In this document: positions 7,684 to 16,716 of the stretch, in pieces
How positions within the stretch are numbered: the stretch's first letter is position 1
Layout: every line of letters begins with the position of its first letter
Assembly: GCF_016890225.1 (NCBI RefSeq)
Contig: NZ_JAFELM010000043.1
Span: forward strand, 305,148-369,147
Direction: 5' to 3'
Length of the DNA stretch: 64,000 nucleotides
Source of the DNA: Bacillus suaedaesalsae
Lineage (GTDB): Bacteria; Bacillota; Bacilli; Bacillales; SA4
Translations under genes and position numbers: made by a program
The notes under the pieces: generated by a model
Databases searched by the model: none
What the model saw: the letters and a program-made list of their open reading frames with translations, nothing else
What the model was told of the DNA's origin: nothing

Positions 7684-9753
7684 ATGACTAATTTACTGAG
7701 TGACATTCCATCTTTATATAGTGCTTATAAGTCTCTATTTACGAACAACCCGGATGGTTGTTATGCATTAGATACGAATGGAAACTGTATGTTAGCCAAT
7801 GAACGAGCTTTAGAAATCACGGGATATTCCTATGACGAACTTTTGCAATCCTCGATAAATTCTATAGTAAAAGCTCAAGAAATCAAAAAGATTCTTCGTG
7901 TTTTTCAAGATGTATTAGAGGGAAATAAAAAAAGCTTTGAGGTTACAATTATTCGAAAGGACGGTCAAGAAGTAGAACTTTCGATTACAGCGATGCCGAT
8001 TATCATTAACGAAACAATTCTTGGTGTGATTGGTGTGGCAAAGGATATTACGGAAAGTAAATCCTTACAACTTGAATTGATCCAATCCCGTAACCAATTG
8101 CAAAATATTTTTGAAAGCACGAATATATGTGTATGGTCGTATGATTATCGAGGTCAAAAACTATTCCAAGTCTCACCTGCTTCCAAGCGGTTGTCTGGCT
8201 ATTCACCAGCAGAATTTGAGCAAGAGCCATTACTATGGCAAAAACTGATTCACCCAGATGATTTAAACCTTTATTCCAACCGTTTTCTTGAATTAAACAA
8301 TGGAACAACACTGAGGCATGAATACCGCATCTTCCATCGTAGTGGCGAAATAAAGTGGATTTCTGACTATACCGTTCCCATTCTAGATGCTGACGGAAAG
8401 CTAGAACGAATTGATGGTGTATTGATTGATATTACAAAATCCCGAAATACCGAAGAAACATTAAAACATCTTTCAAACTTTGATTTAGTGACAGAATTAC
8501 CAAATCGAAGAATGTTTTATCATTCATTAGATGTAGCACTCCAGGATCCTTCGAATAGAAAGCTAGCTGTCCTTTACTTAGACCTCGATCGTTTTAAATA
8601 TATGAATGATTCTTTAGGGCATCATGTTGGAGATCAAATTTTACAAATTATCGCAGTTCGCCTTCGTCAAATCGTACGAAAACACGATTTAGTTGCAAGA
8701 TTAGGTGGAGATGAATTTGCGGTATTACTCAAAAATGTACATGATGATGCAGAAGTAACAGAAGTTTCCGAGCGAATTCTTTCAAAAATTCGTCAACCCT
8801 TTGAGCTTGATGGTCATGAGTATACACTTACAACAAGTATTGGCGTTAGTATCTATCCCGAACATGCAGAGACGGCCGAAAACTTAATAAAACGAGCGGA
8901 TCAGGCGATGTATTTAGCAAAGGAAAAAGGGAAAAACAACTTCCAAATATACGATAAAAGCTTAAAGGACGATTTTTCTCGTAAGATGATACTAGAACAA
9001 GAGTTGCGAAAAGCACTATCAAACGAACAGCTCTCTCTTCACTATCAACCGATTGTTGATGTGATGCAAAAAAAGATTGTGGGATTTGAAGCGCTGCTGA
9101 AATGGGTCCACCCGACATATGGACCAATTTCCCCAATGGAATTTATTCCGATAGCAGAGGAATCTGGTATTATTGTGCCGATTGGAAGTTGGGTACTCCA
9201 AAAAGCCTGTCAAGATATGAAAGCATGGCAAACACAGGGTTTTGAAGGTGTATATGTATCTGTTAACGTATCGGTTAGACAGTTTGAAGAAGTAACTTGC
9301 TTAGAACGATTGGATGAAATCCTAAAGCAAGGTAAAGTTAATACAAACCTGCTTAAAATTGAAATAACGGAAAGCTTAACGATGATGGATGTAAATGAAA
9401 TGTCTACAAAACTATTATTACTTGAAGCGATAGGAATAGAAGTATTTCTAGATGATTTCGGAACGGGCTATTCGTCGTTAAGTTATCTTCAAAGATTGCC
9501 AATTAAAGTGTTGAAAATTGATAAATCCTTTATACAGGATATTGAATCAAGCTCTGACCAAGAAACGATTATTGAAACGATCATTGCGATGTCTAAAAGT
9601 TTACGAATGAATGTCATTGCAGAAGGTGTCGAAGAAGAAAAACACCTGCAATTTTTACAAAACATCGGGTGCACACAAATGCAAGGTTATTACTTTAGTA
9701 AACCGATTCCGTTTAATCAACTTCAAGATTTGTCTAGAAGTTTGAAACTATAA
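7684..9753 (+). CDS. PAS-PAS-GGDEF-EAL cyclic-di-GMP protein
   Basis: A cytoplasmic protein of 689 residues. Two PAS domains (about 14-125 and 130-255, the second ending in a PAC-like segment) are followed by GGDEF (about 260-420) and EAL (about 435-685). The GGDEF active site RLGGDEF is intact and has an inhibitory RxxD site (RKHD) five residues before it. The EAL domain keeps EALLKW, KIEITES, DDFGTGYSSL and IAEGVEEE, so both synthesis and hydrolysis of c-di-GMP are possible. A hairpin follows the gene. No membrane segment is visible, so the PAS domains sense an internal signal. Confidence 0.93.
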   Translation: MTNLLSDIPSLYSAYKSLFTNNPDGCYALDTNGNCMLANERALEITGYSYDELLQSSINSIVKAQEIKKILRVFQDVLEGNKKSFEVTIIRKDGQEVELSITAMPIIINETILGVIGVAKDITESKSLQLELIQSRNQLQNIFESTNICVWSYDYRGQKLFQVSPASKRLSGYSPAEFEQEPLLWQKLIHPDDLNLYSNRFLELNNGTTLRHEYRIFHRSGEIKWISDYTVPILDADGKLERIDGVLIDITKSRNTEETLKHLSNFDLVTELPNRRMFYHSLDVALQDPSNRKLAVLYLDLDRFKYMNDSLGHHVGDQILQIIAVRLRQIVRKHDLVARLGGDEFAVLLKNVHDDAEVTEVSERILSKIRQPFELDGHEYTLTTSIGVSIYPEHAETAENLIKRADQAMYLAKEKGKNNFQIYDKSLKDDFSRKMILEQELRKALSNEQLSLHYQPIVDVMQKKIVGFEALLKWVHPTYGPISPMEFIPIAEESGIIVPIGSWVLQKACQDMKAWQTQGFEGVYVSVNVSVRQFEEVTCLERLDEILKQGKVNTNLLKIEITESLTMMDVNEMSTKLLLLEAIGIEVFLDDFGTGYSSLSYLQRLPIKVLKIDKSFIQDIESSSDQETIIETIIAMSKSLRMNVIAEGVEEEKHLQFLQNIGCTQMQGYYFSKPIPFNQLQDLSRSLKL

Positions 9754-9763
9754 GTTTAATAAA

Positions 9764-9795
9764 AGAAGAGTCATTCGTTTCTGAATGACTCTTCT
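9764..9795. terminator. Hairpin between convergent genes
   Basis: AGAAGAGTCATTC and GAATGACTCTTCT form a 13-bp stem with a six-base loop, between the converging GGDEF-EAL gene and the peptidase gene. There is no long T tract, so terminator strength is uncertain. A second weaker fold (AAAGGGA to TCCCTTTTT) lies near 9807-9842. Confidence 0.55.
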
Positions 9796-9887
9796 AGGTT
9801 GTAGACAAAAGGGATTCGAATAAAGATATACGGGTCCCTTTTTAGCTATTTAATGACAACTTCAGGATACATTTCTTTTATATAGAG

Positions 9888-11417
9888 CTATGTATTTTGT
9901 AATTTCATTGCTATGTACTTAAAAGTAAGAGGTTCTTTGCAAAGCATTTCAACTCGTTCATGCCAAGAGTATAACTGGTTAGGCTCTATCATTGTTCGAA
10001 TTAATTGTTGAAATACTTCTTTTTCCTTATACAGATTCGTAATATCGAATTTCTCACGAACCATATCTCGTATCGCTAATGCATAATTATAATCCTGGAA
10101 AAAGGCTGGGTTTTCAATGTAAAACATTTCGCCGGCTGGATGAAAGGTTTCAGCTTCATACCCAAAAACCCGTACATAACACTCATCTGCAATCTTTTGA
10201 AACGATTGCTCTGGATTTATATATAATTCATATTCCACTAAACTATAAAAGTAATTGATTCTTAGTATTTTTATATCTGTTAATTGGTTTATTTCTTTAA
10301 TTTGTGAATACATTTCATCGTCTATATTAAAGTTGCTTTTCAAAAACTCTTCATCAGTCATGATCGTTTGGAATAGTTCAGCAATTGCCTCCGCAGAAAT
10401 ACTTGAATAAAAACGATAAAGTTCAGGGTAACTATACGAACTATAATGGCCATCAAGGACGTGCCCCATTTCGTGTAGTCCTGACAAAAATAAGGAGTAC
10501 GATTCTCTATTATTGACGACTAGACGAAGATCGTTTGGATGAATATTTACACAAAAACCACCATAGGGAATTTCTAATTTTGCAATTGTAACAGGAAGAT
10601 TCTTCATTGATATGCCGAGTCCCTGAACGACATCTTCTAAGACATCTTCCATCCTGTTGGACTTAAAAGCATCACTATTAATAGAATGGAAATGAAAAGT
10701 AGAATAATATTGATCAAAATGATGAATCGTTGTCCAATTAAATTTTTCTCTTATCATCAAATCCCAATAGTCGAACGTCTTATTCGACTGCTGAAATAAC
10801 TCATCCATTTCTTTCAAATACGAATCTATATTAATTTCTTTAATACTGCATTTGAAATAATAGTAGTTTTCATATCCTTGTTCTGTTGCTAATTCGTTTC
10901 TTTTTTGAATCAGTGTTCTAAATAACTCTTCTGCGTTTTGGCCGACTTTTTTCGCTTCTAAGAAAAGCAGTCTCCGAAGTTCCCGGTCGGAATGATCCAT
11001 AATCGTAGAATGAACTGTTCCAAGATTGTATTCGTTTCCTCTTACCGTAAATTTGCTTTCTAATAACATAGATTGTAATTGGTGTTGCAGGTCAACAATA
11101 TCTGGGTGACTAAAAAGTGATTCTTGTTTCATTTTACTTAAAAATACGTCAAGTCTTCTCTTCCATATGTGGTCTTCGATAAATATAGTTCTCCAGTTAA
11201 CGAATGTTTGATGCAGGTCTTCGTCAGTCATTAACGAGTGTTTAAGCTTTGCAATTTCATCTATTCGATTAGATTGTTTTCCATCAATGTACATCTTATA
11301 ATATAATTGCTCTTCTTCTTGGTAAATTAAGTCTAGTTTTTGTATCTCTTCGTTATAGGCAGTTTGCCATTGTTGTGGATTGGTTATCAATTTTAAGCGA
11401 TCAAAGTTCAGCATCAT
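9888..11417 (-). CDS. M3-like zinc metallopeptidase (oligoendopeptidase F type)
   Basis: A 509-residue cytoplasmic protein. The zinc motif HEMGH sits near residue 317 (LSGLHEMGHVLDGHYSS) with downstream acidic residues (ISAEAIAELFQ) as expected for the third zinc ligand of gluzincins. The mostly helical body and size suggest an M3/M2-like peptidase that cleaves short peptides. It is divergent from typical PepF (about 600 aa), so the exact family is unsure. AAGGGG lies five bases before ATGATG. It converges with the upstream GGDEF-EAL gene. Confidence 0.75.
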   Translation of the reverse strand: MMLNFDRLKLITNPQQWQTAYNEEIQKLDLIYQEEEQLYYKMYIDGKQSNRIDEIAKLKHSLMTDEDLHQTFVNWRTIFIEDHIWKRRLDVFLSKMKQESLFSHPDIVDLQHQLQSMLLESKFTVRGNEYNLGTVHSTIMDHSDRELRRLLFLEAKKVGQNAEELFRTLIQKRNELATEQGYENYYYFKCSIKEINIDSYLKEMDELFQQSNKTFDYWDLMIREKFNWTTIHHFDQYYSTFHFHSINSDAFKSNRMEDVLEDVVQGLGISMKNLPVTIAKLEIPYGGFCVNIHPNDLRLVVNNRESYSLFLSGLHEMGHVLDGHYSSYSYPELYRFYSSISAEAIAELFQTIMTDEEFLKSNFNIDDEMYSQIKEINQLTDIKILRINYFYSLVEYELYINPEQSFQKIADECYVRVFGYEAETFHPAGEMFYIENPAFFQDYNYALAIRDMVREKFDITNLYKEKEVFQQLIRTMIEPNQLYSWHERVEMLCKEPLTFKYIAMKLQNT

Positions 11418-11565
11418 TTCATCCCCTTTCCATCAATTACAAACTTAAATGAAAAAACAGTGTATTTCGACTGAAATTTACACTGTTTTTTGGTTAATCA
11501 CAACTATTCTCTCATGTTATTCTATATTTAGCATACATGAATCCACTAATAACTTGAAGGGAAAA

Positions 11566-12810
11566 CTAAAATTTAAGTTTCACGAACTTTCTCTTTCCTA
11601 CTTGAAGGACAAGTCCGTCCGTTATCGAAATAACTGTCTGTACGTCCTCTATTTTTTGTTCATTTACACGAACTCCGCCATTTTGAATCATTCTTCTTGC
11701 TTCACTTTTTGAGCTTTGTAGTTTCAAGTCTACTAATAGATCGATAAGGCTTATTTCGTTTGTTCCTGTCCAGTTGATTTCTGGAATATCAGTCGGTAAG
11801 GAACCACGTTGGAATACAGATTTAAAATGATCCTCTGCTGTTTCTCCCGCTTCTTTTCCGTGGTACATCGTAACGATGGTTTTGGCTAAATGCATTTTTG
11901 CATCACGTGGGTGCAATGTACCTTCTTGTAAATCTTTTTCAATAATTTTCTTTTCTTCTACCGTTATGTCTGTTACTAGGTTAAAGTACTTTGTAATCAG
12001 TTCATCTGGTATCGACATCGTCTTTCCGTACATTTGTTCTGGTGCTTCGTCTACACCAATGTAATTGTTTTTAGACTTCGACATTTTATCTGCACCATCA
12101 AGACCTTCTAAAAGAGGAAGCATGATCACTACTTGCTTTTCCTTACCAAAGTGCTCTTGTAAGTGACGTCCCATTAAAACATTGAAATGTTGGTCAGTAC
12201 CACCTAGCTCTACATCACTCTCTAGTTCAACTGAATCATAGCCTTGCATTAACGGGTAGAAAAACTCGTGTAAGGAGATTGGCTTTCCAGTTGATAGACG
12301 TTCAGAGAAATCATTTCGCTCAAGTAAGCGCGCAACCGTAATGCTGGCTGATAAGTGAATGACATCTTCAAGGTTTAAAGCAGAAAGCCATTTTGAGTTG
12401 TAGTATAGCTCGACCTTTTCCATGTCTAAAACTTTACTGAACTGCTCGAAGTACGTTTTCGCGTTATGCTGAACCTCTTCGTTTGTTAATTGCTTTCGTG
12501 CTACACTCTTCCCCGTCGGATCTCCAATTTTTCCTGTAAAATCACCGATAATTAATTGAATTAAATGTCCGTTTTCTTGGAACTGTTTTAATTTGTTTAA
12601 GACTACTGTATGTCCAATATGAACATCAGGTGCGGATGGGTCTAAGCCTAATTTTATTTTTAATGGTTTACCTGTTTTAATGGATTTGGCAATTTTTTGA
12701 CGTAGTTCAGTTGCTGGAATAATCTCTTGTACGCCATTTTCAAACATTGAAAACTGCCTCTCTAGTTCTAGTTTTTGTTCATTTGTTAATTGTTCAATCC
12801 AGTTTTCCAT
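11566..12810 (-). CDS. tyrZ: Tyrosyl-tRNA synthetase, TyrZ type
   Basis: Class I synthetase charging tRNA-Tyr. Signatures: [18 protein letters not shown] (HIGH motif, about residues 57-75) and KMSKSKNN near residue 235; an S4-like RNA-binding domain ends the protein (about 345-414). The [13 protein letters not shown] form marks the TyrZ branch rather than the usual Bacillus TyrS branch. The length of 414 is normal for TyrZ. Expression is controlled by a tyrosine T-box leader at 13063-13285, from which the gene is separated by an inserted repeat element (12831-13053). The ribosome binding site is GAGAGG, eight bases before the ATG. Confidence 0.95.
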   Translation of the reverse strand: MENWIEQLTNEQKLELERQFSMFENGVQEIIPATELRQKIAKSIKTGKPLKIKLGLDPSAPDVHIGHTVVLNKLKQFQENGHLIQLIIGDFTGKIGDPTGKSVARKQLTNEEVQHNAKTYFEQFSKVLDMEKVELYYNSKWLSALNLEDVIHLSASITVARLLERNDFSERLSTGKPISLHEFFYPLMQGYDSVELESDVELGGTDQHFNVLMGRHLQEHFGKEKQVVIMLPLLEGLDGADKMSKSKNNYIGVDEAPEQMYGKTMSIPDELITKYFNLVTDITVEEKKIIEKDLQEGTLHPRDAKMHLAKTIVTMYHGKEAGETAEDHFKSVFQRGSLPTDIPEINWTGTNEISLIDLLVDLKLQSSKSEARRMIQNGGVRVNEQKIEDVQTVISITDGLVLQVGKRKFVKLKF

Positions 12811-12830
12811 GATTATTCCTCTCTTTCAAA

Positions 12831-13053
12831 AAGGCTGTTTTCGCATATTTTGTTGTTTTTAGTTGGGTATCTTTCGTTGCATTTTGCTACAGACACTTGC
12901 TTTCCGCGGGGAAAAAGTCGAGCCTCTTCGGCTTCGCCAGCATGAGTCTCGCCCCTTTCTCCTCTTCCCGCAGGAGTCAAGTGTCTTCCGCTCCATTACA
13001 CTATAGAAATTATATGATATGCAAAAGCAACAATCTTTACGAAAATAGCCTTC
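12831..13053. mobile_element. MITE-like repeat element in the tyrZ leader
   Basis: An element of about 220 bp with imperfect terminal inverted repeats: left AAGGCTGTTTTCGCA, right (reverse complement) AAGGCTATTTTCGTA. The GC-rich core contains CAGACACTTG near the left and CAAGTGTCTTCC near the right, which can pair as a long foldback. A related copy lies at 21323-21510. No coding capacity is credible. It begins just after the T-box terminator and ends eight bases before the tyrZ ribosome binding site. Confidence 0.7.
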
Positions 13054-13062
13054 AAAAAATAT

Positions 13063-13285
13063 AAAAAACCACGCCCCTAAATAAGGGACGTGGTTAATAC
13101 GCGGTACCACCCTTGCTTGAAGACATAAGTCTTCCACTCTTGCCAGGTAACGGTTTTGGCCGTTCTTTGCTACTCAGGTGTTCACAAAGAAAGTTCAAGG
13201 AGGTAATTCGTTCTTATCTTTGTACTGATTTACACCAACCATCAGCTCTCTAAAACAGGGAGATAAGTAACTACTGTATTCCTAT
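13063..13285 (-). promoter_or_regulatory. T-box riboswitch (tyrosine)
   Basis: The minus strand has the T-box sequence GGGTGGTACCGCG (13100-13112), a stem I region starting AGAGAGCTGATGGTTGGTG and a TAC specifier (13203-13205) in GAATTACCTCC, which matches tyrosine. The terminator CCACGTCCCT/AGGGGCGTGG (13069-13093) is followed by TTTTTT. Uncharged tRNA-Tyr would favour the antiterminator and allow tyrZ transcription. The 5' limit is approximate. Confidence 0.93.
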
Positions 13286-13347
13286 CATAACGATAATATA
13301 ATGAAGTTATTTACATATAGTAACGGAAAATGTAATGAAATTCAATC

Positions 13348-14376
13348 TTAATTTTCACTTATGACCTTCACCAGATTTCTTCCCTCTTGTTTTGCTAAGT
13401 AAAGAGCGGTATCTGCTCTGTCAAAAAGGGAATCGGGTTGTTCTCCTGGTCTTAAGGTGTCAACTCCAAAACTTGAAGTGACATTACCTACTTTTGTAAA
13501 ACAATGTTCACTTACGATTTCTTTTAATCTTTCCGCTAGTTGAATCGTTTCCGGTAACGACTGTAATGTAATAACTACGAACTCTTCTCCACCCCAGCGG
13601 CCGAAGTAATCTTCTGGTTGTATATGCTCTTTGATGACATTTGTGAATTCCACAAGAACTTGATCTCCAATAAGGTGACCAAATTGATCATTTATTCGTT
13701 TAAAATGATCAATGTCAAAAAAGATAACGGACATGTGAGCAGGTTGTTTCTTAACAAGCTGCTCGATCCATTCTAGCAATTGTCTTCTATTCGCAATTCC
13801 TGTAAGAGAATCTTGATAAGCCATTTTCTCAAGGAGCTCCGATTCAGTATACGTACGCATAATCCTAAGTGAGGCAAATAGAAAACTTATATAGACGAGG
13901 TTTGCGAGCATATATTGCATAAAATTATCCTTAAATTCCGGGGTTAATTCCGGCCAAAATAATAATACTAGACCAAACGTTGCCAGCCACAATAAAAATG
14001 AATAAATGGCCCCCGTTCTCCCCTTTAAGGTAACAAAGATGTAAATATAGATGAGTGTGGTCCAATAACTGCTGCTTCCAATCGTTTCTTGCTGCTTTAG
14101 TACAATCCAATTGAGCGAATAAAAGGTTGTAATTAAATGTGAAAAACTGCTAACACCTAATGTCACGAATTCTACTAATCGGAAAGCTGTTTTTTTATAT
14201 AAAAGTATCCAGGCAAAAATAAACCAAAGTACTAATATTCCTCTTATGACATCAAAAACGGCAAAGGACCCGTCCCAATTAGCATATGAACTAACAATCG
14301 CCAGAATCAGTAATGGCAAAACCCACAAATATAATCTTCTTTTCAGTATGGCAAATTTTGATAGTACTCCTGGCAT
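13348..14376 (-). CDS. Membrane diguanylate cyclase (GGDEF)
   Basis: I place the start at the ATG of MPGVLSKF because GGAGGAT lies seven bases upstream; an earlier in-frame ATG at 14436 lacks such a site. The N-terminal half has about six membrane helices (residues 10-170); the C-terminal half is a GGDEF domain with active-site RWGGEEF. The inhibitory RxxD site is absent (QPED in its place). It would make c-di-GMP in response to a membrane signal. It lies upstream of the T-box and is transcribed in the same direction as tyrZ. Confidence 0.9.
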   Translation of the reverse strand: MPGVLSKFAILKRRLYLWVLPLLILAIVSSYANWDGSFAVFDVIRGILVLWFIFAWILLYKKTAFRLVEFVTLGVSSFSHLITTFYSLNWIVLKQQETIGSSSYWTTLIYIYIFVTLKGRTGAIYSFLLWLATFGLVLLFWPELTPEFKDNFMQYMLANLVYISFLFASLRIMRTYTESELLEKMAYQDSLTGIANRRQLLEWIEQLVKKQPAHMSVIFFDIDHFKRINDQFGHLIGDQVLVEFTNVIKEHIQPEDYFGRWGGEEFVVITLQSLPETIQLAERLKEIVSEHCFTKVGNVTSSFGVDTLRPGEQPDSLFDRADTALYLAKQEGRNLVKVISEN

Positions 14377-14481
14377 ATTGTCTATCCTCCAGTTTATATT
14401 TCTATAAACTATATTTAGAAATTCTAGTATTCCCATAAAACAACTATTTTATATTTAAACCTCGCAGTATACTTATAGATT

Positions 14482-16659
14482 TTACTTCTTCAAGTTCAGC
14501 TTGGCTAAAGCATCTGCTAATGCAGTGTTGACGGGTTCTTCATTTTGCTTTTTCATGTAATTTTGGACTTCACGCTTTGATACTTTTCCGTTTGCGTTTT
14601 GCTTTCTTCTATCTTGGAAGGTTGAAAGCTTTTCTCGGTGTCCGCATTTACAAGCAAACACTTGTCCTTCACCTTGTCCGCGTAATTCTAGCTTTTTATG
14701 ACAGTTCGGACATCTTGCATTGGTTACTTTTGAAATGTTTTTACGATGCCCACATTCACGGTCCTGACAAACTAGCATCTTACCTTTTTTGCCGTTTACT
14801 TCTAGCATCAATTTTCCACAATCAGGACATTTTGTACCACTCATGTTATCGTGTTTAAAGCGTGTTTGGCTGTTTTTAATTTCCGCTACAGCTTGTTTCG
14901 TATACAATTTTATTTCTCCAATAAAGGCTTCCTTTTTTAGGCTGCCTTTTGCAATGGATTCGAGCTTTAGTTCCCACTCTGCTGTTAGGGCTGGTGACTT
15001 TAAGTCTTCTGGTACAAGCTCAAGTAACTGCTTCCCTTTGTTTGTTATGAAAATTTCTTTGCCTTTTTGTTCAATAAGGAAGCTATTGAAAAGCTTTTCG
15101 ATAATATCAGCACGAGTGGCAACAGTACCAAGACCACCAGTACGTCCAATCGTTTGAATTAAGTCCTTACTTTCACCCGCCATAAACTTTGCCGGATTTT
15201 CCATTGCTGTTAAAAGTGTTGCCTCATTAAAGCGTTTCGGAGGTTTTGTTGAACCTGTCGTTTTGGATAAAGAAATGACGTTTAACATTTCTCCTTCTAA
15301 TACGGAAGGTAACAATTGATCTGAAGAGTCTTCCTCTTCTTCATCAGCATACGTACCGTATACTTCCTTCCATCCACTTGACAATATCGTCTTTCCTTTT
15401 GCCGTAAACGATTCGTTATCAATAGTAGCCGTAATCGTCGTTTGTTCATATTCAAACGGTGGAAACATGACTGCCAGGAAGCGTTTGACAATTAGATCAT
15501 ATATTTTTCGTTCTTTATCAGATAATGCTCTTATGTCTGCTCTTTGCTCTGTTGGGATGATCGCATGGTGATCGGACACTTTACTATCATCTACAAACGC
15601 TTTGTTAGGTTTCATCGTTTTCATTGCTTTTCTGGCAAGTGGTGCATAGCCAGGTATGGCGACTGCTTCTAAGCGGTCCTTCAACGTATCTACCATATCT
15701 GATGAAAGGAACCTGGAATCTGTTCTTGGATACGTTACGAGTTTATGTTGTTCATACAACTTTTGCATGATTGACAGTGTTTCTTTTGCTGAGTAGCCGA
15801 ACATTTTATGACCGTCACGTTGTAACTCGGTTAAGTCATACAATCCAGGAGAAAACTGCTTTTTCGCTTGTTTTTGTACGTGCTTAATTTGACTGTTTTT
15901 CCCTTTTAAACGAGTTATGATATCTTCTATCTTTTGTTGATCAAAAGAACGATTATCTTTTGATTTTGCATCTTGCCACGTTAACGAAAGATTATCAGCT
16001 TTAACCGTAATTCCGTAAAAAGGCTTCGGCTGAAACTGTTTAATTTCCTCCTCACGCTTTGCAATCATTCCAAGCGTAGGTGTTTGAACACGTCCACATG
16101 ATAACTGTGCATTATGCTTCGTTGTTAATGCACGAGTGGCATTCATTCCTACATACCAGTCAGCTTCAGAACGAGCAACAGCAGATGCATACAATGTTTC
16201 ATATTCTTTCCCATTTCGTAACTTTGCGAAGCCGTCCTTAATGGCACGGTCTGTCACAGATGAAATCCATAAACGCTTGAGCGGCTTTTGAACACGAGCC
16301 TTCTCGATAATCCATCGTGCTACTAATTCACCTTCACGACCAGCATCTGTTGCGATAATAATTTCAGAAATGTCCTTACGGTTCATCTGTGCTTTTACCG
16401 TTTGAAATTGTTTCCCCGTCTGTTTGATGACCGTTAATTTTAACGGAGTTGGCAACATCGGTAAGTCTTCTATTTTCCAAGATTTATATTTATCATCATA
16501 CATTTCGGGATCAGCCAGTGTAACTAAATGACCGAGAGCCCATGTCACGACATATCCGTTTCCTTCGAAAAATCCATTTCCCTTCTTCGTACAACCAAGC
16601 ACTCGAGCCAGGTCACGTCCAACCGAAGGCTTTTCAGCTAAAACTAATTTTTTACTCAT
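14482..16659 (-). CDS. topB: DNA topoisomerase III
   Basis: Type IA topoisomerase of 725 residues from the ATG of MSKKLVLAEKPSVG; the in-frame extension upstream (to 16710) is rejected because it reads through the ribosome binding site GTGAAGGG. A Toprim domain at the N-terminus has EKPSVGRDLARVLG and DAGREGELVARWI; the catalytic tyrosine is in VTYPRTDSRFLS (about residue 310). Two zinc-finger-like units (CPDCGKLML...CQDREC and CPNCHKKLEL...CKC) end the protein. Its role is relaxation and decatenation of single-stranded or recombining DNA. It is next to a UvrD-like helicase gene (57 bp apart, same strand). Confidence 0.95.
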   Translation of the reverse strand: MSKKLVLAEKPSVGRDLARVLGCTKKGNGFFEGNGYVVTWALGHLVTLADPEMYDDKYKSWKIEDLPMLPTPLKLTVIKQTGKQFQTVKAQMNRKDISEIIIATDAGREGELVARWIIEKARVQKPLKRLWISSVTDRAIKDGFAKLRNGKEYETLYASAVARSEADWYVGMNATRALTTKHNAQLSCGRVQTPTLGMIAKREEEIKQFQPKPFYGITVKADNLSLTWQDAKSKDNRSFDQQKIEDIITRLKGKNSQIKHVQKQAKKQFSPGLYDLTELQRDGHKMFGYSAKETLSIMQKLYEQHKLVTYPRTDSRFLSSDMVDTLKDRLEAVAIPGYAPLARKAMKTMKPNKAFVDDSKVSDHHAIIPTEQRADIRALSDKERKIYDLIVKRFLAVMFPPFEYEQTTITATIDNESFTAKGKTILSSGWKEVYGTYADEEEEDSSDQLLPSVLEGEMLNVISLSKTTGSTKPPKRFNEATLLTAMENPAKFMAGESKDLIQTIGRTGGLGTVATRADIIEKLFNSFLIEQKGKEIFITNKGKQLLELVPEDLKSPALTAEWELKLESIAKGSLKKEAFIGEIKLYTKQAVAEIKNSQTRFKHDNMSGTKCPDCGKLMLEVNGKKGKMLVCQDRECGHRKNISKVTNARCPNCHKKLELRGQGEGQVFACKCGHREKLSTFQDRRKQNANGKVSKREVQNYMKKQNEEPVNTALADALAKLNLKK

Positions 16660-16716
16660 GTAAGCATTCCCTTCACGTAAGCTATTCTTATAGAATAGTC
16701 CTTTACACATCTATGT

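Noticed and set aside
12859..13137. A 92-codon minus-strand ORF upstream of tyrZ
   Set aside because: It lies across the repeat element and the T-box; the region is explained by the terminator, the T-box motif and the inverted repeats, and the peptide looks like nothing.
16660..16710. An N-terminal extension of topoisomerase III
   Set aside because: The extension translates the ribosome binding site and leaves no RBS for the upstream ATG; MSKKLVLAEKPSVG is the family start.
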